Shown one piece after another: positions 44,557 to 53,669 of a stretch of DNA of 64,000 bases. The notes below the pieces were generated by a model, which had not been told where the DNA came from, did not search any database, and saw only the letters and a program-made list of their open reading frames with translations. This DNA comes from Brenneria corticis. Lineage in GTDB: Bacteria; Pseudomonadota; Gammaproteobacteria; Enterobacterales; Enterobacteriaceae. The first letter of the stretch is position 1, and each line of letters starts with the position of its first letter. The DNA lies in NCBI RefSeq assembly GCF_003115855.1, contig NZ_KZ819079.1:62001-126000 (forward strand). The letters are read 5' to 3'. The position numbers and the translations under genes are program-made.

Positions 44557-45535
44557 GCTCCTCCTCCCCTTGCGGATGCCAGCAGGCGGCGCGTTGTTCG
44601 CCGGCGCCGCAGGATATTAACGCCGGCCGTTGCCGGCAGCGCGCATCGGCGGCGAAGCAACGTTCGCGGAAAGCGCAGCCCACCGGCAGCGACGCCAGGT
44701 TGGGTACGGTGCCCGGAATAGCGGGCAGCGGCGCGCGGGGTTGCGCTTCTTCCGGCGCGCAGCGCAACAAACCGATGGAATAAGGATGGACGGGACGGGC
44801 GATCACGTCCCGCGTCGCGCCGCTCTCAATCACCGCGCCGGCGTACATCACATACAGACGATCGCAAAGCTGGGACACCACCGCCATATCGTGGCTGATA
44901 AACAGCACCGAGGTCCCGCTGGCGCGCGCTTTGCGCTGCAGCAGGCGCAACACCTGCCGCTGCACGGTCACATCCAGCGCCGTCGTCGGCTCATCGGCGA
45001 TAATCAGCTGCGGATCGCAGGAGAAAGCCAGCGCGATGACCACCCGCTGGCGCATGCCGCCCGACAGTTCGAAGGGATAGCGCTCCATCACCCGGGCGGC
45101 GTCGGAAATCTGCATTTCCTTCAGCAGCCCGATGGCTTTCTGAATCGCCGCCTGGCGGGAGAGGGGCTGATGCTGGCGGATCACATCGGTCATCTGCCGG
45201 CCGATACGCCGCGTGGGGTTGAGCGCCGTCATCGGCTCCTGAAAAATCATCGCCACTTTCGCCCCGCGCAGTTGCCGCATCTGTTTCTCGCTGGCATTCA
45301 GCACATCCACACCGAGAACGCTAAGGCTGCCGCCGTTAACGCGATAGCTGCCGGGGGTCAGCAGGCGCATGGCCAGCATGGCGGTAACCGACTTGCCCGA
45401 ACCGGACTCGCCGACCACGCCGACAATCTCGCCGCGCTTCACCTGCAGCGAGACCTGATTGAGCGCGCTGACTTCGCCGTTATACACCAGGAAGCTCAGC
45501 TGTAAATTATCGATATTCAGAACGTCGTCGTGCAT
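44549..45535 (-). CDS. ddpD: DdpD, D-Ala-D-Ala/dipeptide ABC transporter ATPase
   Basis: DdpD is the second ATPase of the Ddp importer. The ATG at 45535 gives MHDDVLNIDNLQLSF and 328 residues; the longer open frame to 45649 would run into ddpC. Walker A GESGSGKSV (about 40), signature LSGGMRQRVVIALA, Walker B LIIADEPTTALD and the four-Cys C-terminal segment (GCAFRERCFAADARCRQ, then CW) are present. It starts 11 bases after the ddpC stop. Confidence 0.92.
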   Translation of the reverse strand: MHDDVLNIDNLQLSFLVYNGEVSALNQVSLQVKRGEIVGVVGESGSGKSVTAMLAMRLLTPGSYRVNGGSLSVLGVDVLNASEKQMRQLRGAKVAMIFQEPMTALNPTRRIGRQMTDVIRQHQPLSRQAAIQKAIGLLKEMQISDAARVMERYPFELSGGMRQRVVIALAFSCDPQLIIADEPTTALDVTVQRQVLRLLQRKARASGTSVLFISHDMAVVSQLCDRLYVMYAGAVIESGATRDVIARPVHPYSIGLLRCAPEEAQPRAPLPAIPGTVPNLASLPVGCAFRERCFAADARCRQRPALISCGAGEQRAACWHPQGEEEHV

Positions 45536-45546
45536 CAGTTGCGTCC

Positions 45547-46428
45547 TCAGCTTTTCGGATCGAGCAGGTCGCGCAGGCCGTCGCCGAACAGGTTGAATCC
45601 GACGGCGGTAAGTAAAATCGCCATGCCGGGGAAGGTGCAATACCACCATTGGTCGAGCACATAGTTACGGCCGTTGGCTACCATCGCCCCCCACTCCGCC
45701 GTCGGCTGCTGCGCGCCGAGGCCGATAAACCCCAGCGTGGCGGCCATCAGGATGGCGGTGCCGATATCCAGCGACGCCTGCACAATCAGCGGCGGCAGCG
45801 CATTGCGCAGCACGTGCCAGCTAATCAGATGCCAGCGCGTGGCGCCAAAAATTCTTGCCGCCTGGACGTAGGCCAACTGACGCACCACCAGCGTCTGCCC
45901 GCGCGCCAGACGGACGTAAAAGGGAACGCGCACGACGGCGATGGCCAGCATGGCATTAAACAGACTCGGCCCCAGCGCGGCCGCCAGCGCCATGGTCAAA
46001 ACCAGCGAGGGGATCGACAGCATGATGTCCATAATGCGCATAATCAACGCGTCGACCCAGCCGCCGACGACGCCGGAAAAACAGCCCAGCAGCGAGCCGA
46101 TAATGCCGGAGAACAGCACCACCGCCAAACCGGCGGCCACCGACTGCTGGCTGCCGATCAGCACGCGGCTAAACAGATCGCGCCCCACTTCGTCCGTGCC
46201 GAACCAGTGTTGCGCCGAGGGCGGCTGCAAACGGGCCGCCAGATCGATGGCGTTGGGATCCTGCGGCGTTAACCAGGGCGAAAAGATCATCAACAGCAGC
46301 ACGATCAGCATAATGACGCCGCCCGCCAGCGTCAGCGGGCTGCTTTTCAGCATCCAGAAGCGCTTGCCCCAGCGTTGTCGCCGCGCGCTTTTGCGCGGCG
46401 GCGCCGCCTCATTGCTTAACGTCATCAT
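45547..46428 (-). CDS. ddpC: DdpC, D-Ala-D-Ala/dipeptide ABC permease
   Basis: DdpC is the second membrane subunit of the Ddp importer. The ATG at 46428 overlaps the ddpB stop (ATGA) and gives 293 residues with a basic N-terminal tail, about six spans, and the DppC-family stretches HWFGTDEVGRDLFSRVLIG (about 76) and the coupling loop YVQAARIFGATRWHLISWHV. The longer frame to 46464 is not supported. Confidence 0.92.
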   Translation of the reverse strand: MMTLSNEAAPPRKSARRQRWGKRFWMLKSSPLTLAGGVIMLIVLLLMIFSPWLTPQDPNAIDLAARLQPPSAQHWFGTDEVGRDLFSRVLIGSQQSVAAGLAVVLFSGIIGSLLGCFSGVVGGWVDALIMRIMDIMLSIPSLVLTMALAAALGPSLFNAMLAIAVVRVPFYVRLARGQTLVVRQLAYVQAARIFGATRWHLISWHVLRNALPPLIVQASLDIGTAILMAATLGFIGLGAQQPTAEWGAMVANGRNYVLDQWWYCTFPGMAILLTAVGFNLFGDGLRDLLDPKS

Positions 46429-47447
46429 TCCGCCCCTCCGCGCCCAATGCGGGGATCGATCCATAAATAGAGCAGATCCACCACCAGATTGACCACCACG
46501 TACGCCAGTGAAACCACCACCGCGAAGCCCATCACCGCCGGGAAATCCAGCGCCTGAATCGACGAGACCACATAAGCGCCCATGCCGGGCCAGGAAAATA
46601 CGGTTTCCGTCAGCACCGCGCCGTACAGCAGATCGCCCAAGGCCAGCCCCAGAACGGTAACCGACGGGATCAGCGCATTAGGCAACGCATAGCAGAGGAT
46701 GACGCGCCAGGCCGGTAAACCGCTGGCGCGCGCGGTGCGAATATAATCTTCGCTGAGCTGCTCAAGCATGGCGGAGCGGATTTGACGCGCCACAATGCCC
46801 AGATGCACAAAGGCCAGCGTCAGCGCGGGCAAAATCAGATGTTGCAGGCTGTTCCAGAACGCCTCCCCGTTGCCTTCCAGCAGCGAGTCGATGGTATAAA
46901 ACCCGGTTACCCGCAGCGGCGGATCGATCCAGTCATCGAGACGGCCGCCGCCGGGCAGCACATTAAGGTAGCCGTAAAACAGCACAATCACCCCCAACCC
47001 CAGCCAGAACGCGGGGGTGGAGATACCGGTGATCGCCAGTAAACGCACCAGATGATCGAGCCAGCGATCGCGATATACCGCCGACAGCACGCCGAGCGGT
47101 ACGCCCAGCATCAGCGCCAGCAGCAGGGCGCAAAAGGCCAGCTCCAGCGTGGCGGGAAAAAACGTGCGCAAATCCTCCAGCACCGGGCGCCCGGTGCGAA
47201 TGGACGTTCCCAGATTGCCGTACAGCAACTCGCCGACGTAGCGAGAAAACTGGACATACAGCGGTTGATCCAGCCCCAACTGTTGGCGAATACGCTGAAC
47301 AATGTCGTCGCTGGCGCGATCCCCGGCCAGCAAGCGCGCCGGATCGCCGGGGATCAGGTGGGAAATGATAAAGGTGATGACGCAAACCCCCGCCACCACG
47401 AGCATCAGTCCCCAACAGCGCTGCCGTAAAATACTCCACAAGGTCAT
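46425..47447 (-). CDS. ddpB: DdpB, D-Ala-D-Ala/dipeptide ABC permease
   Basis: DdpB is the first membrane subunit of the Ddp importer. Starting at the ATG at 47447 it has 340 residues and matches E. coli DdpB from MTLWSILRQRCWGLMLVVAG to the C-terminal DLLYLWIDPRIGRGGAE. TM1, the large periplasmic loop with ISHLIPGDPARLLAGDRASD, and the coupling loop EDYIRTARASGLPAWRV are present. The near-identity distinguishes ddp from the related dpp genes. Confidence 0.94.
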   Translation of the reverse strand: MTLWSILRQRCWGLMLVVAGVCVITFIISHLIPGDPARLLAGDRASDDIVQRIRQQLGLDQPLYVQFSRYVGELLYGNLGTSIRTGRPVLEDLRTFFPATLELAFCALLLALMLGVPLGVLSAVYRDRWLDHLVRLLAITGISTPAFWLGLGVIVLFYGYLNVLPGGGRLDDWIDPPLRVTGFYTIDSLLEGNGEAFWNSLQHLILPALTLAFVHLGIVARQIRSAMLEQLSEDYIRTARASGLPAWRVILCYALPNALIPSVTVLGLALGDLLYGAVLTETVFSWPGMGAYVVSSIQALDFPAVMGFAVVVSLAYVVVNLVVDLLYLWIDPRIGRGGAE

Positions 47448-47515
47448 GTTAAAGCCCCCGGTCAAGGAATAAACAGGGCCAGCGGCGGCCCTTAATAAAG
47501 GTATGGCTTATTTTT

Positions 47516-49078
47516 TTATTTACTCATGGTCGCCACGTTAAACACCTGCTCCAGCATCGGATTGAAAACAAAGCCTTTTACTTCCTTGTTGATGGCGACC
47601 TGATAGTTTTTCTGGAACAGGTAGACATAGGCGGCCTCATCGATAACGATCTTCTGCGCGGCCTGATAATTTTTGCTGCGCTCGGCCTGATCCGACGTCG
47701 CCACGGCTTTCTTCAGCAGGTCGTCGACGGTTTTGTTGTCATAGAAAGCGCGGTTTCCCGGCAGGCCTTTCTTATCCGACTCGAACCAGTAGTTCATAAA
47801 CATATAGGGATCGGCAAAGTCGGGGCTCCAGTTGCCGATGGCGATGTCGTAATCCCCTTTGCCGACGCGATCGCGCATGGTGGCGTTAGCCAGTTTCTCC
47901 AGCCTGACGTTGATGCCCAGATTTTTGAGGCTGGCCTGGGTGGAGATGGCGATAGGCTCCCAGTTGGCATCGTTGTCGGAATAGAGAAACGTCAGGCTGG
48001 ATGGCTTATCGGCCACCTTGTCGTAGGCGGCTTGCGCCTTTTGCGCATCGAAGCCGTACTGCATGGCGTGCGCATCGTAGCCCCACAGCCCTTCCGGGAT
48101 CGGGCCGCGCATCTGCTTGGCGTTGCCGCCGAGCAGGCCGTTTACCATGCCCGGATAATCGGTCGACCAGGAGATGGCGCGCCGCAGATCCGCCTGATTT
48201 AGCGGCGCCTTGCCGTTATTGAGATAGAGATAGGTGACGCGCAGCGACGGATATTCATTGGTCGCCACTTTTCCCTCTTTTTTCAGCGCCGCCAGCTGAT
48301 CGACCGGCAGCGACTCCGCAATATCGATGTCGCCGCGGGAAAGCTGTAGACGACGGGACGCGCTCTCGCCGACGATCTTCACCGACACGCGTTTAAAGGC
48401 GGGTTTGGCGCCGTTATAGTGCGGATTGGGAACCAGCACCAACTGCTGTCCTTTCTGCCAGCGCTGTAGCATATAAGGACCGGAACCCGCGGTGTTCTCC
48501 GCCAGCCAGCCTTTGGCGTCATCGGCGCCGTGATCTTTTATCACCGCCGGGTTGACGATCGCCGCGCCCGCATTGGCCAGCGTATAGAGGAAGGGGGCAA
48601 ACGGCGTACTAAGCGTGAAACGCACGGTATAGGGGTCGACCACCTCGACGTTTAAATCCTTCGGATAGGCTTCCGACGGCCCTTGCCCAATCCTCAGCAA
48701 ACGCTCGAACGAAAACTTGACCGCCTCGGCGGTGACCGGCGCGCCATCGGAAAATTTGGCATCGTTTTTCAGTTGAAAGGTCCAGACTTTACCATCGGCG
48801 GAAGCCTGCCAGCCGGCGGCCAAATCCCCTTCCACCTCCGTGGAGCCTTTGCCGTTTTCCGTTTTATACTGCACCAGGCGCTGATAGGCGGGGTAAGTGA
48901 CCGTCCAGTCATTATTATCAATGGTGACCGCCGGATCGAGCGTCTGCGGATCGGCGGCCTTGCCGATCACCAACATATCTTTCGGCACCGCCGCCAGTGC
49001 GGGCGTAATGCTTATGGCGATAGCCGCGGCGATCAGCGCCGGTCGAAACAACGAAACTGCTGTGCTAGTTATCTTCAT
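47516..49078 (-). CDS. ddpA: DdpA, periplasmic D-Ala-D-Ala/dipeptide binding protein
   Basis: DdpA is the class-II solute-binding protein (SBP family 5) that feeds DdpBCDF. The 520-residue precursor has a signal peptide (LFRPALIAAAIAISITPALA, cut before AVPKD) and the family core GKAADPQTLDPAVTIDNND and NPHYNGAKPAFKRV. It lies 16 bases after ddpX, with a 68-base gap before ddpB. Its role in taking up peptidoglycan-derived D-Ala-D-Ala is inferred from the operon. Confidence 0.92.
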   Translation of the reverse strand: MKITSTAVSLFRPALIAAAIAISITPALAAVPKDMLVIGKAADPQTLDPAVTIDNNDWTVTYPAYQRLVQYKTENGKGSTEVEGDLAAGWQASADGKVWTFQLKNDAKFSDGAPVTAEAVKFSFERLLRIGQGPSEAYPKDLNVEVVDPYTVRFTLSTPFAPFLYTLANAGAAIVNPAVIKDHGADDAKGWLAENTAGSGPYMLQRWQKGQQLVLVPNPHYNGAKPAFKRVSVKIVGESASRRLQLSRGDIDIAESLPVDQLAALKKEGKVATNEYPSLRVTYLYLNNGKAPLNQADLRRAISWSTDYPGMVNGLLGGNAKQMRGPIPEGLWGYDAHAMQYGFDAQKAQAAYDKVADKPSSLTFLYSDNDANWEPIAISTQASLKNLGINVRLEKLANATMRDRVGKGDYDIAIGNWSPDFADPYMFMNYWFESDKKGLPGNRAFYDNKTVDDLLKKAVATSDQAERSKNYQAAQKIVIDEAAYVYLFQKNYQVAINKEVKGFVFNPMLEQVFNVATMSK

Positions 49079-49094
49079 GGCAGTGCTCCTGGTT

Positions 49095-49682
49095 TCACAG
49101 TAAATGGGGGATGGTGATGTTTTGCGGCGCGATGCAGCTAAAACGCTCGCTTAACAGCGGGTAGGCCGTAGAGCCGGGCAGTTCAAAGTGCCACCATTCG
49201 CTGGCGATGCCGACAAAGCCGCCGCCAAACATGATGGCGTTCAACAACAGGCGATTGCGCTGCGCCGCAGGCGGCACGCCGGGGTGATAAGGATGAGAGC
49301 GCTCATGCATCTCATCAAATTCCGTGCCCATATCAAGCAGTCGGCCGTTTTCGTCGCAAAGCGCAACGTCCACCGCGGTGCCGCGGCTATGATTGGAGCC
49401 CAGCGAGACCTCCATCACATACCGCGGGTCCGGGCAGGCCAGCCACAGATACTCCTGCGCCTTCCTGGGACGATAGGCGTCATAAACCAGCAGCGTGACG
49501 CCCGCCAGCGCGGCGATTTCCACGCTGCGTCCCAGGGCTTCGGCGGCATCCGGGTGCAGCAAGCAGCGATTTTCGCTGTAAATGGTCTGGCCGGTAATGT
49601 TATCCGCCGTGGCATATTTCATGTCGATGCGCACCTGGGGAAAAACAGCGGCAATATCAACCAATTCAATCTCTTGATCCAT
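49095..49682 (-). CDS. ddpX: DdpX, D-Ala-D-Ala dipeptidase
   Basis: DdpX is a zinc D,D-dipeptidase of the VanX family that cleaves D-alanyl-D-alanine, allowing it to be used as a carbon/nitrogen source in starvation. The ATG at 49682 gives 195 residues (E. coli 193). The zinc and catalytic motifs SNHSRGTAVDVAL (about 113) and SEWWHFELPG (about 174, with catalytic Glu and zinc His) are present. It lies 14 bases after the RpiR-type regulator and so is co-transcribed with it. Confidence 0.94.
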   Translation of the reverse strand: MDQEIELVDIAAVFPQVRIDMKYATADNITGQTIYSENRCLLHPDAAEALGRSVEIAALAGVTLLVYDAYRPRKAQEYLWLACPDPRYVMEVSLGSNHSRGTAVDVALCDENGRLLDMGTEFDEMHERSHPYHPGVPPAAQRNRLLLNAIMFGGGFVGIASEWWHFELPGSTAYPLLSERFSCIAPQNITIPHLL

Positions 49683-49696
49683 ATAACAAATCCTGT

Positions 49697-50563
49697 TTAA
49701 CGTTCGAATTGCCCAAATTCCTGTTGCAGTTGGCGGTTTAGCGCCAGACGGGATGCCAACCGATCGCCGAGCCGCTCCACGACCGCGGAAAGCAGCAGGT
49801 TGAACAGGCAGCTGAGCGGCGCCAGCGAATCCCAAAAATGGCCGGTATCGGTCTGCACTTGCAGCAGATCCAGCGGATAATCCCGCGCCCACGGGCACCA
49901 GATATCGGTGACCAGCGCCAGCGGCAGGTTGCGCTCGCTGGCGGCCTGGCAATATTGCCGGGCGACGGTGGAATACGCGCGCGTGTCGGTAACCACCAGA
50001 TAAGGACGGTCAAACTCGGAGTTGAGCGACTCCACCCAGGTGCCCGATAGCCCATCGACATAGCTGACGCGGGGACGCAGATATTCCAGATGGCTGAAAA
50101 AAGCGTTGGCGATACCGCGCGTGGACTGGATGCCCAAAATAAACACCGCTTCCGCTTCGGCCAGCTGCCGGCTCACTCGCGCAAAGGTTTCGCTCTGCGC
50201 CAGTTGATAAACCTGAGCGATCGCCGCCAGTTCAAGCTGGAGCGACTGGGAAAAGCGTTCGGGCAACGCGGGCTGCTGTTGCCATGAGTCGAGGCGGTCA
50301 ATCACGCCCCAGGGTTTATAGGGGACCTCCGGCCGATGACGCAGGCTGCTTTTGACATCTTCCAGATTGCGATAGCCCAGCCTGCGCAGGTAACGGCCGA
50401 CGGTAATGCCCGAAGTGCCGGTCGCTTTGGCGATGCTGTCCGCGGTTTCGAACGGAATCTGGGCAATATGCGTCAGCAGCCAGCCAGCGATACGTTTACC
50501 GCTGGGCGTCTGCTGGCTAAAGCCGGCTTCAATCCTGGCAACTAACGCCGTTGTCTCCGTCAT
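49697..50563 (-). CDS. RpiR-family regulator heading the ddp operon
   Basis: The 288-residue protein has an N-terminal RpiR helix-turn-helix (FETADSIAKATGTSGITVGRY, about 38-58) and a C-terminal SIS domain (VFILGIQSTRGIANAF; VVTDTRAYSTVARQ). SIS domains usually sense phosphosugars, often amino sugars such as MurNAc-6-phosphate. The ATG at 50563 is favoured by GGCGGGAA just upstream over the longer frame to 50614. E. coli ddpX has no such gene in front, so control by a cell-wall sugar phosphate is plausible but inferred. Confidence 0.85.
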   Translation of the reverse strand: MTETTALVARIEAGFSQQTPSGKRIAGWLLTHIAQIPFETADSIAKATGTSGITVGRYLRRLGYRNLEDVKSSLRHRPEVPYKPWGVIDRLDSWQQQPALPERFSQSLQLELAAIAQVYQLAQSETFARVSRQLAEAEAVFILGIQSTRGIANAFFSHLEYLRPRVSYVDGLSGTWVESLNSEFDRPYLVVTDTRAYSTVARQYCQAASERNLPLALVTDIWCPWARDYPLDLLQVQTDTGHFWDSLAPLSCLFNLLLSAVVERLGDRLASRLALNRQLQQEFGQFER

Positions 50564-50621
50564 TTCCCGCCCCGATGTTATTTTGTTGTCACTAATCAAA
50601 ACGCTGTTATACAAATAACAA

Positions 50622-50637
50622 TGCAGGGTGCGTGCCA
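50622..50637 (-). promoter_or_regulatory. Sigma-54 promoter of the rpiR-ddpXABCDF operon
   Basis: On the minus strand TGGCACG-CACC-CTGCA matches the -24/-12 consensus TGGCAC-N5-TTGC, with exactly 10 bases between the GG and GC dinucleotides. A start near 50611 would leave a ~48-base leader before the regulator ATG. E. coli ddp is an NtrC/sigma-54 nitrogen-starvation operon, so this element supports the same control here. NtrC sites were not resolved. Confidence 0.75.
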
Positions 50638-51203
50638 GGTTTTATCCGGTGGGGAAACGGCTGCGGACGGCGCTCGGGGGGGAATGAAGCACCGTTGACG
50701 CGGGCATATAAGCGCAAAAATCGTGCAGATACGATCCGTTTTGGTGCGCATTGATGGCGCGCTCAACTAACACGAAGAACAAGGAGGCGAAAAATAGCAA
50801 CAGCAGAAATAATCCGTGACGACGTTATCCATGTTTTAATCACGGAATATAATAAATCAGCCGTTACCCTGATTATTAAAATAATACTCTATTTTACCGA
50901 TTGATAATTTTAACAAGAAAAAAATAAACACTTCACCCGCATTAAAATAAAAAACAGAATGCATTGCTTTTAAATTTATTACGCTGCTAACATTATTATA
51001 AAAGGTTGCGGTTTAATCGTAATATCATTTATTGTAAAAAAATTGTTCGCCTTTACTTCTACAATTCCCCAACAATCCCTGATTAAATAGCAACAATATA
51101 AAATAGCTTTCATGATTTAAATCACAAAATAAATTATCAACAACCATCTATACTGTATGGGTATATTATGAAATAACAATTAAAGAACATAGGATATCTT
51201 ATT
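50638..51203. other. AT-rich divergent intergenic region, ddp operon/flavin oxidoreductase
   Basis: The region is nearly gene-free, with long A/T runs at 50830-51200. Besides the sigma-54 element (50622-50637) it holds a CRP/FNR-like palindrome at 51111-51126 and a -10 TATACT at 51149-51154. The high AT content may also favour H-NS binding. Confidence 0.5.
51111..51126 (+). promoter_or_regulatory. CRP/FNR-type site and -10 of the flavin oxidoreductase gene
   Basis: CATGA-TTTAAA-TCACA fits CRP at eight of ten positions, and its core TGATTTAAATCA is a perfect palindrome also close to the FNR site TTGAT-N4-ATCAA. The centre is about 42 bases before the start expected from the -10 TATACT at 51149-51154, the class II activator position. 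Confidence 0.55.
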
Positions 51204-53135
51204 ATGTATAAAACTTTATTTGAGCCTAAAAGAATAAACCAATGTGTTATTCCCAATCGGCTGGTGGTAACGGCAATGGTGGCAAATTACTGTAATACCG
51301 ACGGCACCGCTTCCGATCGATACATCGCCTATCATGAGGAGAAGGCGAAAGGCGGTTGGGGATTAATTATCACCGAAGATTACGCGGTCAATGAACATGC
51401 GATGGGGTATCAATATATCGCCGGCTTATGGAATGACCGACAAATCGCCAGCCATCAAAAGCTGACCGAGACCGTTCATCGCTACGAAAGCAAGATCTTC
51501 GCCCAGATTTATCATGCGGGCCGCCAAAGCTGCGAGGCGGTCAACGGCGGAATGCAACCCGTGGCGCCGTCGGCCATTCCCTGTCCGTGGCTGCGAGAAA
51601 TGCCGCGCGAACTGTCGGTGCAGGATATTGAAAATCTGGTGAAAGATTTCGGCAGCTGCGCGAGAAGAGTCAAACAGGCGGGGTTTGACGGCGTGGAGAT
51701 TCATGGGGGCCACGGCTATTTAATTGCCGAGTTTCTCTCTCCCTATGTCAATAAGCGCGTCGATAAGTACGGCGGCTGTCTGGACAACCGGGTGCGATTT
51801 TTAAAAGAAATCTATCAGGAGGTGCGGCGCAACGTAGGGCCGGACTTCCCGGTCATCGTGCGTTTCTCCGCCGATGAGGGTTTTGTCGGCGGACGGGATA
51901 TTTCCGAATCCCGCGTGCTGGCGCAATTGCTTGAGGAATGGGGCGTGGATGGGCTGGATGTTTCCGTCGGCGCCTACGGGGATCACAATAAATTCGGCAC
52001 GGTTTCCCCCATGTACGTGGGCCACGCCTGGACCGTGCCGCTGGCGGAAGAGATAAAGAAACTGGTGAAAATACCGGTGATTACCGCCAACCGCATTAAT
52101 GACCCCAGGATGGCCGACACCATTCTGTCGATGGGCAAAGCCGATTTTATCGGTATGGGCAGAGGATCGCTGGCCGATCCCCATTTACCCGGCAAAGCCA
52201 AAGCCGGAGAGTTGGCCTCCATCCGCTACTGCATCGGCTGTATGCAGGGATGTACCGGCAGCCTGTATCTGGGCGGGCCGCTAACCTGTCTGGTCAACCC
52301 GAGCCTGGGACGCGAAGGGGTGCTGGACTACAGCAAAACCTCCGCCCCCAAAACCGTCTTTATCGCCGGCGGCGGACCGGGCGGGATGGAGGCCGCCCGC
52401 GCCGCGGCGATACGCGGGCACCGCGTGACATTGTTTGAAAAACGCAGCCAGCTGGGCGGGCAATTTCTTTCCGCCGCCTTCCCTCCCGGCAAAGGCGAAT
52501 TGGCGACCTACACCGCCTGGGCTATTCAGGAATTAGAGAAACTGAATATCGACATAAAATATGGCACCGAACTGACGGAAGAGATTATTCGGCAGGAAAA
52601 ACCGGACACCGTGATTATCGCCACCGGCGGAAAACCGGCGACGCCGCCGATAAAAGGCGTTAATCTCCCGCACGTTGTTTTTGCGGAAGATGTTTTATTG
52701 GGTAAGGTAATAACAGGAAATAATATTGTTATCGCCGGCGGCGGCGAAGTGGGCGGAGAAACGGCGGCGCATCTTGCCATGCAGCAAAAAAACGTCACCA
52801 TTATTGAAATGCGCGACCAGATATTACAGGAGCTTGACGGCGTCAGTAAATTGCACGTCATAAAAATACTGGATGAATTCAACGTTAAACAATATCTGAA
52901 TACCAAAGTAACGGAAATTACCGATAGCCATGTCATTGTCGAAAATCAACAGGGGCTCGCCGCCATCGAGGCGGACACCGTGGTGCTGGCATTGGGTTAT
53001 ATTCCCGTCAACGAATTGGCGCAGCATCTTAATCAAAGCGGCGAAAATAGGGTGGTGATTGGCGGGGCGGTAAAAACCAGCAACGCCATGGTGGCAATAA
53101 AAGAGGGATTCGATGCGGGCATGGCGGTTATTTAA
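51204..53135 (+). CDS. Old-yellow-enzyme/4Fe-4S NADH:flavin oxidoreductase (FadH/2-enoate reductase type)
   Basis: The 643-residue enzyme has an N-terminal FMN TIM barrel (MYKTLFEPKRINQCVIPNRLV, active-site region YHAGRQS, HGGHGYLIAEFLSPYVNKR). Next come the 4Fe-4S cysteines C343, C346, C350 and C362 (CIGCMQGCTGSLYLGGPLTC), then FAD and NAD(P) Rossmann halves (FIAGGGPGGMEAARAAA; IVIAGGGEVGGETAAH). This is the architecture of 2,4-dienoyl-CoA reductase and clostridial 2-enoate reductase. The gene is monocistronic behind a CRP/FNR-like site. The substrate (enoate, dienoyl-CoA or xenobiotic enone) cannot be fixed from sequence. Confidence 0.9.
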   Translation: MYKTLFEPKRINQCVIPNRLVVTAMVANYCNTDGTASDRYIAYHEEKAKGGWGLIITEDYAVNEHAMGYQYIAGLWNDRQIASHQKLTETVHRYESKIFAQIYHAGRQSCEAVNGGMQPVAPSAIPCPWLREMPRELSVQDIENLVKDFGSCARRVKQAGFDGVEIHGGHGYLIAEFLSPYVNKRVDKYGGCLDNRVRFLKEIYQEVRRNVGPDFPVIVRFSADEGFVGGRDISESRVLAQLLEEWGVDGLDVSVGAYGDHNKFGTVSPMYVGHAWTVPLAEEIKKLVKIPVITANRINDPRMADTILSMGKADFIGMGRGSLADPHLPGKAKAGELASIRYCIGCMQGCTGSLYLGGPLTCLVNPSLGREGVLDYSKTSAPKTVFIAGGGPGGMEAARAAAIRGHRVTLFEKRSQLGGQFLSAAFPPGKGELATYTAWAIQELEKLNIDIKYGTELTEEIIRQEKPDTVIIATGGKPATPPIKGVNLPHVVFAEDVLLGKVITGNNIVIAGGGEVGGETAAHLAMQQKNVTIIEMRDQILQELDGVSKLHVIKILDEFNVKQYLNTKVTEITDSHVIVENQQGLAAIEADTVVLALGYIPVNELAQHLNQSGENRVVIGGAVKTSNAMVAIKEGFDAGMAVI

Positions 53136-53342
53136 TCCCGCCCCAATCGGTTTACAACGGCGGGCGTCCCCCGGCAGCGATTGATGAGGGATGCGCGCCG
53201 TTAAATCATCGGGCCTTCAATGCTCATATTTGAGCCATTCAATCATTAAATTAAATATTTTGTATCACATATAGACGAAAACCACAGGCGGGGACTATAT
53301 TTAACAAAATCTGATTATTATTTATACGTTAGAGGTCCACAG

Positions 53343-53669
53343 ATGAGCCATGACGGTACCAAGCCAGCGATACTGAAACTTGAAGCGCTCAGCACCATGA
53401 TCGACGAGTTGAAACGCGAACTCGCACTCAATGAAGAGTACGGCAAAGCGGCGGTGCGGGATAACCAGATCCAAACCTCGACGGAATTTGGCCGCAGGCT
53501 TAACGCACGGCGCAAAGAGCTGGGGATCGAACTGGCTACCCTGGAGCTGCAGACCAGCGTTTCCATCTCTACCCTAAAACGCCTGTTCAGAGATCCCGCT
53601 CAGGTTAAGTTCGCCACCGTACATGCGGTGTCCGCCGCGTTGGGAGTGAAACTGTGCGCCGTCGAGTAA
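53343..53669 (+). CDS. hipB: HipB, DNA-binding antitoxin component of HipBST
   Basis: The 108-residue protein has an N-terminal helical extension (about 1-45) and an XRE-type helix-turn-helix (FGRRLNARRKELGIELATLE, then TSVSISTLKRLFRDP). AGAGGT precedes the ATG. It overlaps hipS by 16 bases. In HipBST systems HipB represses the operon together with HipS and HipT. The 207 bases upstream (53136-53342) are AT-rich and carry the promoter. Confidence 0.88.
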   Translation: MSHDGTKPAILKLEALSTMIDELKRELALNEEYGKAAVRDNQIQTSTEFGRRLNARRKELGIELATLELQTSVSISTLKRLFRDPAQVKFATVHAVSAALGVKLCAVE

